The notes: a model not told the origin generated them from the sequence alone. A stretch of DNA of 64,000 nucleotides from Icerya purchasi (GCA_039619475.1 CM077116.1:178155863-178219862); one strand, 5' to 3'; shown: positions 24,301 to 33,790, counted from the first letter of the stretch. A program made the numbers and translations.

Positions 24301-27300
24301 GGAGTTCGAAATAGGATTTTTTGATTTTTGATTTAAAAAATCGCGGTGCCTGCCGCCCCGGCCCCCCTCACGCTACGCCACTGCATAGTCGCGTTTTTTT
24401 TTTAACGTAATCACTGCCATTATCACCATTACAATGCTGTTTGCTAACTGAAAGCAGTTAAAATATGCCGTTATTCTAGTTATGTTATCTTTTCCATACA
24501 GTTTACTAAACTGCCCGAGAGCATATACACAACTTTTAATAAAAAAAAGAACAAATTGTGCAGATGAAGCTTTGGTCACTGCTTTACTTTAACATCATAT
24601 GAAATCCGTAAATTTCTGAATAAGCTAAGTTAAAAAGTGAAAAGGAGAAAAAAATTATACGGCTATATCTAATTTATAACGGCTCGCCTTAACCTTCGGG
24701 TATGTTTTTCTACTCTGAAAACTTAAACTGCGGTAATATGTGTATGTTTGCGAAGTTGTTCGTATTTCCTCGAATAAAAGCTAACGACTTCATTAATACC
24801 TGGAATTTTTCGAAATAAACCGAAAAAAAAAAAATCTAACATCTCGGCCGCTTAATCAAAACAAAAAAATCCAATTATATTTGGACTACGACTTTGTTCT
24901 AACGCATCCATTTAATTCTGTAATGGTAATTTTATTTATACTAGCTCTTAGCAGTGACAGCTTTAATGAGGATAAGTCACGTCTTTGCAAAACTTAAAAA
25001 ATCAAAGGAAAAGTTTTATAAATTTTTATGGGACAAAACTCAATATCTAATCAGTGGCGGTGTGTGAATCGCTGTAATCGTTGACGGCAGTCGGAAAATG
25101 AAAAAAAAATTATATTTTTTTTCCGAACTGCTTTTAAATTCTACCACTAAAAATACTTCATTAATCATATTGAAAAATAAATCATTATCAGAGTGCGAGT
25201 ACAAATGACATCTCGTTCGAGTGTTAACGTTTGGTATATATAAGGCCTCACGAAGTCAACGAAACATGTTCGTACGAAATGTGCTGTACTCACTTCCAGA
25301 CGCAATTACAAATTCAAATATCAATACGCATTTGACTGAATTGCGTAAACACAGTGTAAAACTCAAAAATTTTGAATTTCCATTTATTTTTACTTAAATA
25401 CAATGCTTTAAAAGAACATATTTTTAGGAAAATTTAGAAAAAAATTCATTCCGTAACAGTAATTATCCGGCTATACGAGGCTGCATCAGTAAGTAGACGG
25501 ACAAAGTGGCAGAAAAATCGTAAAAATTCAAATATTTAATAAAAAATACTTTTACTTCTCGACATAATCTCCCTTTATACTTACGCATATTTTCCGCATC
25601 GATATCCAATTGCATACCTTTTTCATAGAACCAATTAGATTGACTACGAATTCACGTTGGTTTTAACGTCTCATTGTTTGTGAAGAAAATAAGAGATGGT
25701 CAACGAAAATATTTCCGTAGCACTTAATCTGAATAATACTCTCAAATTATGTTGTGGTTGTTCAATATCTTCAGAAAGTGTTTTGTTGACCTTTTTTCTT
25801 ATTCAGTACAAAAGTTGATGATACGTTTGTTCAACACTTAAAATTAAAAGTTTTACCTACTTACAATTTGTAATAAATATTAATAAACCATTGATCAACA
25901 TATGATAATCTATAGAAAAAATTGGATTTCCTGTAAATTCATATAGCAGGGAAATTGCTGTAAATAGTCGAAAGTGAAATTATGGATTTCGATTAACAGT
26001 AGTAATGATGCAAACAAAACGGTTATGTTTACAATTCACGATGCAAAGACAAAAGAATTACAAAATAAAAATAAAAAAAACTGTTTTAATAAAACGTATA
26101 ATTCAAGATCTTTATACTTCTATATCACTAGAAGTTTCGGAGTTTCTTGCTCATTATGAATTTATGAAAATATTTTTAAAACGATCCGCTAAATTTCAGA
26201 AATGTTATTTTATTAGTTTTGTATTAATATTAGTAAAAGTATTTTATGTGAAATTTAAATGGTTATCACCTTATAATTTCCATAATAGAATAAGAAAGGT
26301 CCAGACCTTCGCCGTAATGACCTTTCGCCCAGTTATTACCGGCTCCATTTACACCGCAAATAAAGTTATCTGGTCTGAAAAGAGTTCCATAATCACGGAA
26401 TCTAATAGAATCAATTACGCCTGGTTCTAAGTCTACCAGTATTGCTCGAGGAGTATATTTGTTTTCTAGATGAGTACAAAGACGAATAAACATTAATCCA
26501 TTTTTAAATGCTGTACACTTTTCGATATTTTAAAAATTCAACTACTTTCTTTTGAATAAATGTGTAAAACGTTCTGAATATCTGAAATTACCAAATCCCT
26601 CATTATAATATACGGCAATTCTTTCCAATTGATGAGCAGATTCTCCACAAAATAGTCCTTGATTGTTTATTCCGTGTTCGCAAGATATTATTTCCCAAAA
26701 CTAAAAGTACAGATTATAGTCGTTTTAAAAAAAAAGTAAGACACACACAGTTTATATCTATCTATCTATGTATATATATATATATATATGCCTATATGGG
26801 GGGGGGGGTATATTTCTTTAAAATTAATTATATTAACCTGTAAATATTCAAATTTCATATCTTTTTTATTTTTATTTTAATCTAAAATTTCAATGTTAAT
26901 TTTACAGAAGTAATCGTTCGTTAAACAATACATAATTTTCGTATCATATTTTTATTTAACAACCTATAGTTAAATTCATAAATGTCTTCAATGTAACCAT
27001 AAAATTCACCCTATATCACATAGTTTGCATTATATCAGGGGCAGATCGAAAGACATTTTGGGGGAAGATTACATAATTACGTAATGGTAGACTAAATTTG
27101 AGAAATACCTTGTTTCATAAAGAAAATCAAACAGCGATCTCTTTAGAAATTTAAAAATGTTTTTAAAATACATAACTAATTAGACTTTAATTCTGTTTTA
27201 TTTTTGTTAATAATCCGATCCGAATTGTTGGTCTGTGAGCAAGTGAAATAAATATATGTATATATTTCTCATTAAACTATTTTCATTTACATAGCAAAAT

Positions 27301-27790
27301 AAAAATTAAAAATAAATAAAAAAGCCAAAAGATCGACAACAGTTGCATTTAAAACAGAATAAAAACATAACATTAATACTTTTATTAGAAAACAGTATTA
27401 AATATAAGTTATGATATTAAATCCATAGGTAACATTTATACAAATTTTTTATAGTATAAATTAAGCTTCTCTGTTTTAAAAAATGTTTTCATTGAGCATT
27501 TGGTTCTTTTGAGGGGAAATGTCCTCTATTTCCCCCAGCCCCCTGAGATCCGCCACTGATGATACAACAATAAAAGTCACTACTAACTGGTATTTTTATT
27601 TAAAGTGAATCAATGTAGTAAACACAAAAGCTAAAACATTTAAAAGTGTATTTTTTATTTTTGTCTTGAATTTTCATATAAAAATTAGCTAATATAGTGA
27701 TAAAACAAAAATATGAAACGCTTATATATTTACCTTTGCACCTATTTGATTTCCGCATTGTCCTAAGTGAACGCTTACAATTTCTCTCAT
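17567..27790 (-). CDS. Divergent beta-tubulin (five exons)
   Basis: Exons in transcript order are 27790-27734, 26700-26592, 26465-26270, 19374-19215 and 18397-17567. Joined they give 1353 nt and 450 residues, close to the usual 445-450, with all phases agreeing. The product pairs with alpha-tubulin in microtubules and binds GTP. Visible features are the N-terminal [39 protein letters not shown], the nucleotide loop [22 protein letters not shown] and an acidic C-terminal tail ending EEYEEIVPY. Many normally fixed positions differ, for example in the region after FPRLHF and around [10 protein letters not shown], while the frame is intact. This suggests a fast-evolving isotype, perhaps testis-specific as in other insects (inference). 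The two largest introns are full of transposons. Confidence 0.93.
19215..19374 (-). CDS. beta-tubulin exon 4
   Basis: Acceptor TTTATTTAG, then [16 protein letters not shown] and the tubulin signature GGGTGSG. The AG left by exon 3 plus the first G makes R. Ends SPK in phase 0 before GTAGTA. Confidence 0.93.
19667..19753. repeat. Long hairpin in beta-tubulin intron
   Basis: The arms 19667-19688 and 19732-19753 pair over 22 bp with two mismatches, around GACGCGTTTCGAAG. Pairing extends inward through GCTTTAT/ATAAAGCC with a one-base bulge. The loop itself contains the palindrome GGAAAATATTCC. It may be a miniature inverted-repeat element or its remnant. Confidence 0.75.
19790..20880 (-). mobile_element. 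LINE fragment, same family as 5.3-kb copy
   Basis: On the - strand, from about 20870, it shows the linker [13 protein letters not shown], then [17 protein letters not shown], then [33 protein letters not shown] and ITGAVFIDL (motif A). It ends after [19 protein letters not shown] (motif B) near 19800. The order and wording match the element at 5.3-7.5 kb. The fragment is truncated at both ends and interrupted by stops near 20440 and 20310 and a further break after 20040. Confidence 0.85.
20881..21730. other. beta-tubulin intron 3, AT-rich
   Basis: No gene or recognisable element was seen in this stretch between the LINE fragment and the hAT element. Confidence 0.5.
21731..21738. repeat. hAT target-site duplication, left
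   Basis: CATAGTCG, repeated exactly at 24384-24391. Eight bases is the length made by hAT transposases. Confidence 0.9.
21739..24383 (-). mobile_element. hAT DNA transposon, complete ends
   Basis: This 2645-bp element has inverted termini CAGTGGCGTAGTGTGAG (21739-21755) and its complement at 24367-24383 with one mismatch. An exact 8-bp duplication flanks it. It sits in the 6.9-kb intron 3 of beta-tubulin. Its transposase reads on the - strand and is broken. The CAGTGGCG start resembles the ends of the two MITE copies at 27.0 and 48.3 kb. Confidence 0.93.
21860..23745 (-). pseudogene. hAT transposase (ZMYM1-like), broken
   Basis: Reading from 23745 downward, the segments are a start region with [19 protein letters not shown], then a long block 23606-23145 with the RNase-H-like [14 protein letters not shown], a block 23132-22872 with [20 protein letters not shown] and [14 protein letters not shown], and 22851-22183 with the [14 protein letters not shown] segment. 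After that comes a decayed C-terminal dimerisation region (about 22180-21880). Stops separate the blocks at about 23620, 23145 and 22870, and more interrupt the last part. It is the type often annotated as zinc finger MYM-type protein 1-like in insects. It cannot make a full protein. Confidence 0.85.
24384..24391. repeat. hAT target-site duplication, right
   Basis: Exact repeat of CATAGTCG at 21731-21738. Confidence 0.9.
24392..25475. other. beta-tubulin intron 3, remaining part
   Basis: No gene is supported. A TATATAAGG sequence at about 25238-25246 looks like a TATA box, but nothing coding follows it. Confidence 0.4.
25476..25690 (-). mobile_element. mariner-family 3' remnant
   Basis: On the - strand, the last codons around 25600-25560 (reading REIMSRSK after a YRCGKYA segment) and the following A/T-rich tail match the end of a mariner transposase and its 3' UTR. 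Only about 200 bp remain and the frame has stops. It is similar in kind to the better fragment at 33.1-33.4 kb. Confidence 0.5.
26270..26465 (-). CDS. beta-tubulin exon 3
   Basis: Acceptor CATCTAG, then [31 protein letters not shown] and SIMEII. Ends in phase 2 (AG) at the donor GTGATA. Confidence 0.92.
26592..26700 (-). CDS. beta-tubulin exon 2
   Basis: Acceptor TACTTTTAG, then [15 protein letters not shown] and [14 protein letters not shown]. Ends phase 1 before GTAATT. Confidence 0.92.
27036..27558. mobile_element. hAT-like MITE, copy 1
   Basis: A 523-bp non-coding element with imperfect ends: CAGGGGCAGATC at the left and the complement of CAGTGGCGGATC at the right, agreeing at 10 of 12 bases. 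It is homologous along most of its length to 48344-48972, but lacks about 100 internal bases. It lies in beta-tubulin intron 1. Any target duplication has decayed. Confidence 0.8.
27734..27790 (-). CDS. beta-tubulin exon 1
   Basis: Encodes [19 protein letters not shown], 19 codons ending in phase 0 at GTAAAT. The MREI start is the conserved beta-tubulin N terminus used in tubulin mRNA autoregulation. Confidence 0.92.
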
Positions 27791-28380
27791 ATTAATTTTA
27801 AAATTTTAATGTATCGTATGTAAAATAATAATAATAAAGAAAAGCAACATGTACTATTATTTTATTTTTACGAATTTTTAAAATTTACGCATTCATTGTA
27901 TATCGTAAATAAAATTATTTTGAATGCAAAAAAGAAATCAAATTTTAAGTACCAGTAAATTTAGAATAAATAAAGTAAATTTAATTCACTTTTTTTTAAT
28001 ATTATTTACTTAATTAATAAGTTTAATTAAAATTAATATGTTGTTATCCTGTATATAGACAATTTCTTTTAAAAAACTACAATAATTTTTTAAAAGAAGA
28101 ACATTATATCACAATTTTTAGCTTTTAGGTTATATTTCCATTTTTTAGGCTATATTTTGATCATATTTTAATAAATTCATATAATTTTTTGTTTTTGATA
28201 ACTTTTCTAACATTTTTGGCGAGGAACTAGAAATTCGTCAAACCCATGCCGGAAACGCCCGCTATTTATATGTTTTTCTTTATCCAGCACTAAAAACCCG
28301 TACCTATCTTTTCAACATAGCCGACACATATTTTGAAAAGTCTTGAGTGAACACGCCCCATTCACAGGTTCGTAGTAAAC
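27791..28380. other. beta-tubulin upstream region and viral-module left flank
   Basis: AT-rich. It must hold the tubulin promoter on the - strand. A TATTTATATG sequence near 28262 on the + strand is TATA-like and precedes the viral module, but no promoter is demonstrated. Confidence 0.4.
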
Positions 28381-28419
28381 TTGTTGCATAATAAGGTTGT
28401 CCTGAGCAAAGAATAGAAT

Positions 28420-28980
28420 AACGTTAGCATCTAATAGTAGTCTCGATGAAAAGATTGGGAGTTGGGCCGTCATAAATTTGATGATGTTGCAGAGGAAACT
28501 GGGCGGCGCCTGCTACGATAATAAAGATGTGGAAGTCAAAAGAAGCCACAAGAGCCGTACTGGAGCGGAGGAAGAAGACTGAGTCGACTAAAATGATATC
28601 ATTTCACGATGTTTTAGCTACAGCCTGAAAAACCGCGCATAAGGAGAAAACCCTCCTCGGCAGAACTGTGAGAGCCTTAGAAGCGGTGAAGAAACTACAT
28701 CGCAGTCGGAGTACTACAGTAGTGGAAACGACTACTCCCCGAGTAATACCTATTAATAAGACCGGCGGAGCATTGCTCTTAGTGCCGATACTAGCTGCCC
28801 TATGAGATATATCTGCTACAATTTCTATAATTTCCAAAGCCATCAAGGACATGAACGATGCCAGACGAAGTTTTCAAGCGGACGGTGGTGCTGCAATAGA
28901 TAAACGGATCGGCATAGGAGCTTACTTGCGCTCGTACAGAAGCGGATTAGGACTTTACATAACATTTTTCGTCCTTAGCC
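28420..28980 (+). pseudogene. Small membrane-active-type capsid protein, broken
   Basis: Broken frames first read SSLDEKIGSWAVINLM (about 28435-28485), a segment resembling the end of the phospholipase-type N-terminal region of parvovirus-like minor capsid proteins. A basic stretch follows, then a glycine/hydrophobic segment GGALLLVPILAAL (about 28765-28805) of the kind found in adenovirus pVI/pX-like proteins. The last part is GIGAYLRSYRSGLGLYI (about 28914-28965) in the open frame that starts at 28851. Stops lie near 28620 and 28803. The assignment is by motif order only. Confidence 0.5.
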
Positions 28981-28984
28981 ACGT

Positions 28985-29330
28985 TCCTAAGAATCAACCG
29001 CTAAGTAATGTGGACATTGAAAAGTATGCCCGACGGTCGTGCGTGCCCTATTTTCGAAGCGCCTTTGACAGAGATGGTCTGCTAAACAAGCCAAGACGTA
29101 ATGAAGCCGCCGATATCAATCTAGACTCTATATGCTGACGGGGATGCACTGGACAGCGTACACCAAGTGAAGGGACTGGGTCGAGTATTTCGACAGTTTT
29201 AGCAATATCCCACCCCCGTGTGAGCTGATCGACTACTTTCAGCACCATCAGCGGGAATACACATCCAGTATAATAGAAACGTCTAACATACCATCAACTG
29301 CGGAGAGCTCTGTTTAAGGTTTTTATCAAG
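28985..29330 (+). pseudogene. Adenain-like cysteine protease, frameshifted
   Basis: The N-terminal part follows on in the 28851 frame with PLSNVDIEKYARR and NEAADINLD, ending at a stop at 29136-29138. The catalytic-histidine segment HWTAY begins at 29147 in another frame, followed by a stop and then EYFDSFSNIPPPCELIDYF with the expected aspartate. The catalytic cysteine segment INCGELCLRFL lies near 29294-29326 in a further frame. The His, Asp and Cys order is that of the adenovirus-type maturation protease. At least two frameshifts and one internal stop inactivate it. Confidence 0.7.
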
Positions 29331-29410
29331 AACCTTACCAGGACCCAAGTAGATTATCTATAAATACAAAGTCCGCCTATAGCTGTACCAACCAACAAAC
29401 AATTAGCAGT

Positions 29411-30020
29411 GTGTCGTATTTATTTCAGTTGAGCAGCCAGTCATCAAAGCTAAGTTCAGCAATATTTCCACCACTGTCGCTAGATGAACAACAAGAGTGG
29501 AGTATCGGATTGGTGCCATTCACCAGTTACAACTCGATACATAACATAACCTCCTTGTGCAACGTATTGCACTATTGCGAAGAAAGTAAGCTGGATGTGT
29601 CAAGTATGTTAAAGTCATTTACCCTATTGGAAGATTGTTATGTGGTCAAAGATATTCAACAATATCTGAGGGAGAAGTGGGATAGTAGTTTCTTGCTGGA
29701 AATGGACGATCGAACGTTAAAATGCATAATACAGAACACCATAGTCTTCTCTCCAGACCTCTCGAGCAATATCAGCATTCTCTTAAGATATGGGAAAAGC
29801 GAGTAGTACACGCTGGAATCCAGCACTCAATATACTGCACAAATGTCCGCTATTAACATAATTAATGTAGTATGTAATATAGTGGCTGGAGGTTACGTAA
29901 ACGGAAGTCCTGCGCTTATTGTCTACTCCTTCCCCAATATTCCACATGGGTATAAGATTGTGGAATACCCTAAAAGTGTAATCTATCTACTGGTTCTTAC
30001 AAAATATATAGCGGACTTGA

Positions 30021-30080
<60 letters not shown>

Positions 30081-30175
30081 CCAATCAGTATGGAAACCCA
30101 ATCATCTTTGAAAATGAGGAAATCGTAGTAAACCTGCACGTGACGGGATCAGGCAGCAGCGACAGTGGTGTATAG
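29411..30175 (+). pseudogene. Minor capsid (penton-like) protein, interrupted
   Basis: One frame runs from 29411 to 30175 with a single stop at 29804-29806. It begins near YLFQLSSQSSKLSS and includes WSIGLVPFTSYNSIHNI, then after the stop VYSFPNIPHGYKIVEYP and a C-terminal EEIVVNLHV. The pattern matches an uncharacterised protein that accompanies capsid genes in insect-integrated viral elements; a single jelly-roll penton role is inferred. An AT microsatellite has expanded inside the frame (30020-30079), replacing or adding about 20 codons without shifting it. The true start is not clear since the first codon here is GTG. Confidence 0.6.
30020..30079. repeat. AT microsatellite inside viral ORF
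   Basis: About 30 TA units. It is in frame with the surrounding ORF and reads as alternating Ile-Tyr. Confidence 0.95.
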
Positions 30176-30326
30176 CAGTCAAATGCCAATCGTATACAAT
30201 AGCTGCAAACGTGTGCAACTGGAACAGTATATATAGAGGGACGACTGTGGAAAACAGTGTGCTCGAAAAACAAAAGTTGAGGGAAGAAAGTAAATACATA
30301 CTACAGTCACTCAGATACAAAGTGAA

Positions 30327-31505
30327 ATGGAGCAAGTGCTAGACAGTGAAAGCAGATGTTCCTACAGTGATGATTCCATTACAGCGTACGAATATCAATG
30401 CCACAAGCCGTACTCCAGTTCCAAATTCGAACCCAACGACGAGATATGGATTCCTATACAGCAGCAAGATGTAGTAACCTTTCCGTCAGAAAATTATCTC
30501 TCCATCGAGGGATGAGTAACACCGGAGCTGGATTTTTTCCTAGGAGGGCCGCTATTCCTGTTCTTAGAGCTACGCTACGAGGAAGCATTGTGGACATGAG
30601 CAGACTCCCAGGTATTACCTCACTAATAAAGATGTTGCTATCATTGGAGAGCCTTCACTCGAACTATAACTACGGCAATAGTGTCTTAAACATCGATGAT
30701 TGCAAAGTATTTATGCTAACAGCAGAGATGGCGGAACAGGGGGCGAACTTTTTCCTCACTATTCGGCTTTGCTTTGTCTTTGAATTCTTCGGGGATTATA
30801 GAAAAAGCATCGTGCACACCATGCAAGAACTGGTTCTGGTATGTGCCAACACAGATAAGGATGTGAATAAGACGGCAATTGTGACAATTAATAGCATCGC
30901 CTGGTATATGCCGTTCCTTAAACCGAATGACAAAGCTAAACTCTCGCTACTAAATTGAATAAAGAGAAGAAGACCCACATCACTACAGTTTAGGATGTAG
31001 GCCCTCTACACACAGCCGAGCCACCCCACTACTACGGATCATAGTTGGATGATTAAAACAACGTCTGTAGTGGAACAACTGAAGTATATAATAATCATAT
31101 TTCAGATGAAGAAATGGGATAGTGTGAAGAAGAATGAGCACCTTCGATCATCTGAATATTATGGAATTGTGCACATATATCAACTCAACAAGGTACTCGT
31201 ATAAGCCGTATATAACAGACTTTGGAAAGAAAAGGCTTACACATCTGTACCTAGCTTACACAAAATTTAAAGCTGAGTACTATGGACAGGAAATTGTATA
31301 TCCGGCCATTAGTGTGTCTGAGTGGGTTACCACCTATCCGCTCTTTGTGATCCCTTGCGTCTATCAAAATGAGCTGCTGATGGACAATAGCTTTATTCAG
31401 ATACAAGTAGACTTCAAGGCATCCAGGAATGTTCCCGCCAACGCATTGGTGTATGCCCCCATCATACACGATAAGAGTGTGAGCTACAACATGTTACATA
31501 TATAA
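30327..31505 (+). pseudogene. Major capsid-type protein, broken in three
   Basis: Segment 1 (ATG 30327 to stop 30513-30515) contains ITAYEYQCHKPYSSSKF and IPIQQQDVVTFPSENY. Segment 2, another frame, runs to the stop at 30956-30958 and includes MQELVLVCANTDKD and WYMPFLKPNDKAKLSLLN. A gap of about 175 bp with no open frame follows. Segment 3 (31134-31505) has IMELCTYINSTRYSY, FKAEYYGQE and ASRNVPANALVYAPIIHD. The three together follow the order of a roughly 400-residue putative double jelly-roll capsid protein repeatedly seen in insect and cnidarian genomes. The fold itself is inferred, not visible from this sequence. Confidence 0.62.
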
Positions 31506-31799
31506 ATAGTACTAGTCCGACCACATCTCGTATCAATCGTGAATATATTGTAGGACGGACAGGGTGTAGTTTACACGTTCAAGTTACTGAAGTCTTTGTA
31601 TCATGTTTCTAGCTATAATGCCTCTGCTGAGTATTTCAAACCAATCAAGTAGTTGAGTAGTCGCAGACATTCAGCGTTTTTATAATAACGTCAACCAGTA
31701 TATTATTAAAGACCTGGCCATACTGAGTCTAACCAGTGAATTTTTATTTCATACCGTCTATTCCTCGTCATACTCATGGGAAACATTATTGAAAAAAAT

Positions 31800-32258
31800 T
31801 TGAGGCGTTAATACATGGATTCGAGAGAACTACCATCATATTCCTTGGAATTTTGGACATAAAGGGTACAGGTTCCTGTATACTGATATAGCTGGGTGTA
31901 TAAAACGATTACAACCTAGATGGATATATGTTAAAGGAGCGGAAAAGCTGGAGACGCTAAAAGAAATATTACAGCCGATGCTACTGGTAGGAAGTGCACT
32001 ATACAATTTGAAGACAAGTTATAAATGTCCGAACCTACGCATGTTAAACGACAGTATATAGAAAGGCCTATCGCGAGCGATTCATTGCTCGGCTCACACT
32101 ATGCGGTCAAGAGCAGAAGCGTATGCATGCTCCATAACGTTGTGCTGCTGAGCAAATGGTTGGAAAGTAACATCCTATCGATGTTGTACATTCTTTCCCT
32201 AGCGAACAAAAATGAATTGCGCCATGTAAGCACTGTGGCAGTAGCTGCGGAATTTTGA
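31800..32258 (+). pseudogene. Orphan protein of the viral module
   Basis: Frames change within this stretch. A first part reads RWIYVKGAEKLETLKEIL (about 31918-31972) followed by CPNLRMLND (about 32028). The frame from 32025 then carries SVCMLHNVVLLSKWLESN (about 32127-32180). The pattern 'YVKG-EK', a CP-L pair and a 'C-x(3)-NV' helix is shared with uncharacterised metazoan proteins linked to such elements. No function is known to me. Stops and shifts show it is not intact. Confidence 0.45.
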
Positions 32259-32430
32259 AGGTGTATATACAATATATACCATTACTTACCTTCTGATATT
32301 CAAAGGGCGAAAGAAATATAGGATCATACGTCATGTCTCAAACATCATGATTACTCCTATCCTGACTATTTATTGCTTACATGTATGCATGCAGTGCTAA
32401 AAAATATTTCCGTCAGTGCCATGAGCATGC

Positions 32431-32589
32431 TACATGCTAGACAGCGATGACAAAACCGGAGAAATCAGTGCCGCAGCCAAGAAGCATGCTGATGTCAATG
32501 ATAAACAGGACGAAAACTTGAGTGACGGGGAGTCCGCCTTTGCGTTGATGCAGAAAATAGACGGGCTCAGCCGTCATGAGTGCTACTTT
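32431..32589 (+). pseudogene. Short acidic ORF at end of viral module
   Basis: From ATG 32431 about 50 codons are open, rich in D, E and K (DDKTGEISAAAKKHADVNDK). Nothing similar is known to me. It lies just before the AATAAA near 32687 and may be the tail of the preceding gene. Confidence 0.3.
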
Positions 32590-32686
32590 TTTTAAATTTT
32601 CATTGTTGTTTTAGATTTTTGATTATTTCAGTTTGTTTATAGAATGTAATTTAGCAATTGTAATAGTAGTTTTAGCATTTATTTAG

Positions 32687-32692
32687 CAATAA
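32687..32692 (+). terminator. Polyadenylation signal of the viral module
   Basis: AATAAA within AGCAATAAAGACTTC, placed about 430 bp after the last broken ORF of the module. Position approximate to a base or two. Confidence 0.4.
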
Positions 32693-33119
32693 AGACTTCA
32701 TTTTAACCATTTAGTGTCCATTTTATTTCTTTACTTATTACTACTAAAAGTGTCAGAGAGACGGAAATGAAAAACACATTGTACAGGTAAACAAATGAAC
32801 GTGTATTGATGAGAATAAATACAACATATGTGTAAACGACGAACTTAATACTATAGATACGATGAGTATAACACGAAAATAAACAACTACTAAAAATATA
32901 CACGAGTATATTACACAACAATATATACACATATATGTATATACCAGGAGTTCCTATCCGGGGGGGTACACCTCCCTAGAGCGGCGTATAACGATGTCAA
33001 GAGGGCGGAGTACTTTTGCATTTTTGAAAGAAAAATTAATTTAATGCGTAAATTAAATATCGTCGTACGATGGGCGTTCAGTAGACATACCTTCGAAAAT
33101 GATCTTCCAGGCATCCAAA

Positions 33120-33415
33120 AATTATGAAAAAAATACCAAAGAAATTAGAAGAAATACTTTATTTTTCGATATAATTTCTGAAAACATTAAGGCATTTACC
33201 ATACCGGATCACGAATTTATCGATACCGTTGTGGTAAAATTGGCAGTGCATTTAGCGAAAAATTTCGTTACTGCCCTCATGACTTTTTCGTCTGTTATTA
33301 AATGTTTCCCACCCGGATCACGTTTAAAATGGAGATAAGCGTGGAAATCTGAAGGTGCCATATCAGACGAGTACAGTGGGTGTGGAAATTTATCCAAATT
33401 CAGGTTCGTAATAAA
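33120..33415 (-). mobile_element. mariner transposase C-terminal fragment
   Basis: On the - strand HPLYSSDMAPSDFHAYLHFK contains the third catalytic aspartate of the mariner D,D34D domain. It continues KHLITDEKVMRAVTKFFAK and, after a stop and shift near 33210, ends in a degenerate final segment. About the last quarter of the transposase is present. The element is dead. Confidence 0.8.
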
Positions 33416-33539
33416 AAATTTTTTATTAGAAATTGTGTTTATTCCTTTAATTTATTATGTCTAAGAATGCGTGTGGGCTTAAAATAGTTTCTACAAACTT
33501 AATTATAGTATATAGATATGATGTTATTTCTAATTAAAT

Positions 33540-33790
33540 TGTGTATTTGTAGCAAAAATTTGGCGCTTTGCCCTAGGATGGGTCATTTTTCATTTAAATT
33601 TGATGTTTTCTGCCTAAAATGATAGCATTTGTGCTAAATTGTGATATTTTACCATAAAATTGATGTTTTGTATCTAAAATGGAGATATTTTTGTGTATAA
33701 TGGCCCGTTCCCTTTAAAATTTGATGTTTTGTATAAAATGTGGATATTTTAGCCCTAAATGGTATAATTTGTATGAAAAGAGTGATTTTG
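33540..33790. repeat. Degenerate tandem repeat, about 60-bp period
   Basis: TTTGATGTTTT-type segments start at 33601, 33661 and 33722, each followed by TCTAAAATGG-like or TAAAATG sequence about 12 bp later. A further unit without the core can be seen on each side. Non-coding. Confidence 0.6.

Larger units (their letters stand above)
28381..32700 (+). mobile_element. Endogenous adintovirus/Polinton-like structural module
   Basis: A compact run of + strand ORFs with base composition unlike the neighbours. The gene order is a small capsid-associated protein, a cysteine protease, a minor jelly-roll-type protein, a major capsid-type protein and an orphan ORF, closing with AATAAA near 32687. The order and motifs are those of the structural block of adintovirus/Maverick-Polinton-type elements known from insect genomes (family knowledge). 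Each ORF has at least one stop or frameshift, so this is a fossil. I saw no polymerase B, integrase or packaging ATPase within the window, and no terminal repeats. An incomplete integration or a later deletion would both explain that. Confidence 0.7.

Noticed and set aside
24373..24579. 68-codon - strand ORF running into the hAT right end
   Set aside because: It overlaps the transposon border and looks like chance open sequence in an intron.
26005..26430. 141-codon + strand ORF
   Set aside because: Antisense shadow of beta-tubulin exon 3 and its flank.
28604..28852. 82-codon - strand ORF
   Set aside because: Antisense to the viral small capsid-type gene, whose + strand motifs are clearer.
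32940..33110. G-rich CCAGGAGTTCCTATCCGGGG segment like a hAT end
   Set aside because: No matching inverted end or duplication could be found.
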